A DNA stretch of 14,119 nt from an uncultured Planctomycetaceae bacterium (GTDB lineage: Bacteria > Planctomycetota > Planctomycetia > Pirellulales > Lacipirellulaceae): contig CALMBE010000629.1 in NCBI GenBank assembly GCA_937860165.1, forward strand, positions 1 to 14,119, written 5' to 3'. This document shows positions 12,868-14,119 of the stretch, one piece after another (the stretch's first letter is position 1; every line of letters starts with the position of its first letter). The notes beneath the pieces are model-generated. The model worked only from the letters and a program-made list of their open reading frames with translations. It had not been told where the DNA came from and ran no database searches. A program made the translations under genes and the position numbers.

Positions 12868-14119
12868 ATGTTGACACTTCGGAATCCCATCAAAGCAGTG
12901 CTTCGGGTCTGGCTGCTCTGCGCTACTGCGACTGCGACTCCGGCCGCACTGGCTGCGGAGGGTAACTCGCTCTTTCCAGTCCAAGTCTCTGCGAACGGCC
13001 GCTACTTGGAAGACGCGAGTGGCAAGCCGTTTCTCCTGCACGGGGATACCGCGTGGTCCCTGATCTTACAGCTCACGAAAGAGGAAGCCGAGAAGTACCT
13101 GGAAAACCGCCGCCAGAAGGGATTCAACGCAATCCTCACGGTTTTGACCTGGACCGTATATGCCGACGATCCGCCCAGCAACAAATCCGGCGACGCGCCC
13201 TTCACGACAGCGGGAGACTTCTCAACCCCGAACGAGGCGTATTTCGCTCACGCCGATTGGCTGTTCCAGAAGGCCCGGGAGAAAGGAATCGTGGTGGTCC
13301 TGAACCCCGCCGTCGTTGGGAGCGTTGATCACCATGGATGGGGCAAGCAGATCGTGGCCAACGGGCCGACGAAATGCCGAAACTTTGGCCGATACTTGGG
13401 CAACCGGTACAAAGGCTATCCCAACATCATCTGGCAAGCAGGAGGAGATCGAACGCTGGAGGTGGGATCGGCGCTGGAGAAGAACTGGCTGGAGATCCTT
13501 CTGGGAATCAAGGATCACGCCCCGGACCACCATTGGACGGCCCACTGGTATCGGCGTACCACCGCCGTCGATCAGCCGACTTTTGCCCCCTACATGACCT
13601 TGGACAACGCGTATGGGGGCAATCGCACGTACATCCAGACGCTCAGGGCGTACAACCGGGCGAACCCCAAGCCGTCGTTCGTCAATGAAGGGTACTATGA
13701 AGAAACCACTTTGAGTCTAGGACGGGCCGGCGGCACGCCGCAGATGTTGCGTGCGCAGGCCTACTGGGCTCTGCTATCGGGGGCGACTGGTCATATGTTT
13801 GGAAGCGAACATGTTTGGGAGTTCGGTGGTCCGCGAAGCACTTCGGCAAAACAACCTCCGCGGCTGAACTGGCGCGCGGGCATGGACCGCCAGCCGTCGC
13901 GGGAGATGGTTCACGTCAAGGCACTCTTCGAGGGCCGGGCGTGGCACGAACTTGTTCCAGACCAAGACCACTCCGTCGTCACGGCAGGGTACGGGACGTT
14001 CGGAGAGGATAATCGGACTCCCGGCGGCGACTACGTGACCGCGGCGCGGACGGGCGATGGCAGCCTCGTTGTGGCCTACGTCCCTTCAACCGGGACCGAG
14101 TCGCGAACGATTACCGTGG
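12868..14119 (+). CDS. GH140/DUF4038-type glycoside hydrolase, C-terminus beyond the window
   Basis: An open frame of at least 417 residues running off the window end with no stop. A signal peptide covers about 1-30 (LLCATATATPAALAAEG). The barrel shows the DUF4038 (PF13204, apiosidase-like) pattern: NGRYLEDASGKPFLLHGDTAW, then LENRRQKGFNAILTVLTW, YFAHADWLFQKAREKGIVV, RYLGNRYKGYPNIIWQAGGD, SFVNEGYYE, RAQAYWALLSGATGHMFGSE. D194 in QAGGD and E274 in VNEGYYE match the positions of the catalytic Asp and Glu described for GH140 apiosidase. From about 345 a smaller beta domain begins (LFEGRAWHELVPDQDHSVV, SLVVAYVPSTGT), the collagen_bind_2-like module usual at the end of this family. GH140 removes apiose from rhamnogalacturonan-II side chains, but DUF4038 proteins are diverse, so the substrate is unproven. 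It lies 165 bases after the fusion hydrolase and may be co-transcribed. The ATG start has no strong ribosome-binding site. Confidence 0.88.
   Translation, partial: MLTLRNPIKAVLRVWLLCATATATPAALAAEGNSLFPVQVSANGRYLEDASGKPFLLHGDTAWSLILQLTKEEAEKYLENRRQKGFNAILTVLTWTVYADDPPSNKSGDAPFTTAGDFSTPNEAYFAHADWLFQKAREKGIVVVLNPAVVGSVDHHGWGKQIVANGPTKCRNFGRYLGNRYKGYPNIIWQAGGDRTLEVGSALEKNWLEILLGIKDHAPDHHWTAHWYRRTTAVDQPTFAPYMTLDNAYGGNRTYIQTLRAYNRANPKPSFVNEGYYEETTLSLGRAGGTPQMLRAQAYWALLSGATGHMFGSEHVWEFGGPRSTSAKQPPRLNWRAGMDRQPSREMVHVKALFEGRAWHELVPDQDHSVVTAGYGTFGEDNRTPGGDYVTAARTGDGSLVVAYVPSTGTESRTITV

Overview
The window looks like the start of a planctomycete contig, probably Pirellulales-like and probably from a metagenome or single-cell assembly. 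The taxonomic call is an inference. It rests on an HXXSHH (DUF1552) protein, the short inverted-repeat families in the gene spacers (one of which yields the GGFQPP / RLEATTT peptide signature of spurious planctomycete ORFs), a DUF433/DUF5615 pair, and large secreted glycoside hydrolases. The first 45 bases are not genomic: bases 12-45 are the Illumina TruSeq read-2 adapter, preceded by what looks like an 8-base index and the end of P7. The true genome sequence starts at 46, inside a gene.

Layout. (1) 46-435 (+): the C-terminal end of a DUF1552 protein. (2) 509-5082 (-): an ABC-F ATPase, then lnt (apolipoprotein N-acyltransferase) and a Tat-exported metallophosphoesterase. The last two are separated by only 10 bases and probably form an envelope-lipid operon. 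A compound inverted repeat at 2298-2436 separates ABC-F from lnt and encodes the last 16 residues of Lnt. (3) 5206-6024 (+): an unrecognised lipoprotein, transcribed divergently from the phosphoesterase. (4) 6025-6442: a gene-free spacer with a 95-base inverted repeat and a 20-base palindrome. (5) 6443-8998 (+): a compact set of a two-helix HAMP-only protein, a TadE-like pseudopilin, a TadG-like protein with a von Willebrand A domain, and a second TadE-like protein. It is a tight-adherence (Tad) pilus accessory operon without the motor genes. (6) 9120-10220 (+): a DUF433/DUF5615 toxin-antitoxin-type pair that appears to be decaying. The antitoxin gene is frameshifted, and the toxin frame runs past its normal end into the broken 3' end of a glycoside hydrolase gene. 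(7) 10237-14119 (+): a secreted carbohydrate-degradation locus. An 821-residue protein joins an N-terminal TIM-barrel hydrolase, a small beta domain and a divergent GH10-like barrel. It is followed by a GH140/DUF4038-type hydrolase cut off by the window end.

The most interesting part is 9.1-14.1 kb. About 216 bases of the beta-domain module of the fusion gene occur a second time, at roughly 92% identity, just upstream as a gene remnant. That remnant has a stop codon where the fusion gene continues into the GH10-like domain. This suggests tandem copies of the hydrolase, loss of one of them, and acquisition of the GH10-like half by the other. The GH10-like domain keeps both catalytic glutamates but has lost several residues that usually line the xylan-binding subsites, so its substrate may not be xylan.
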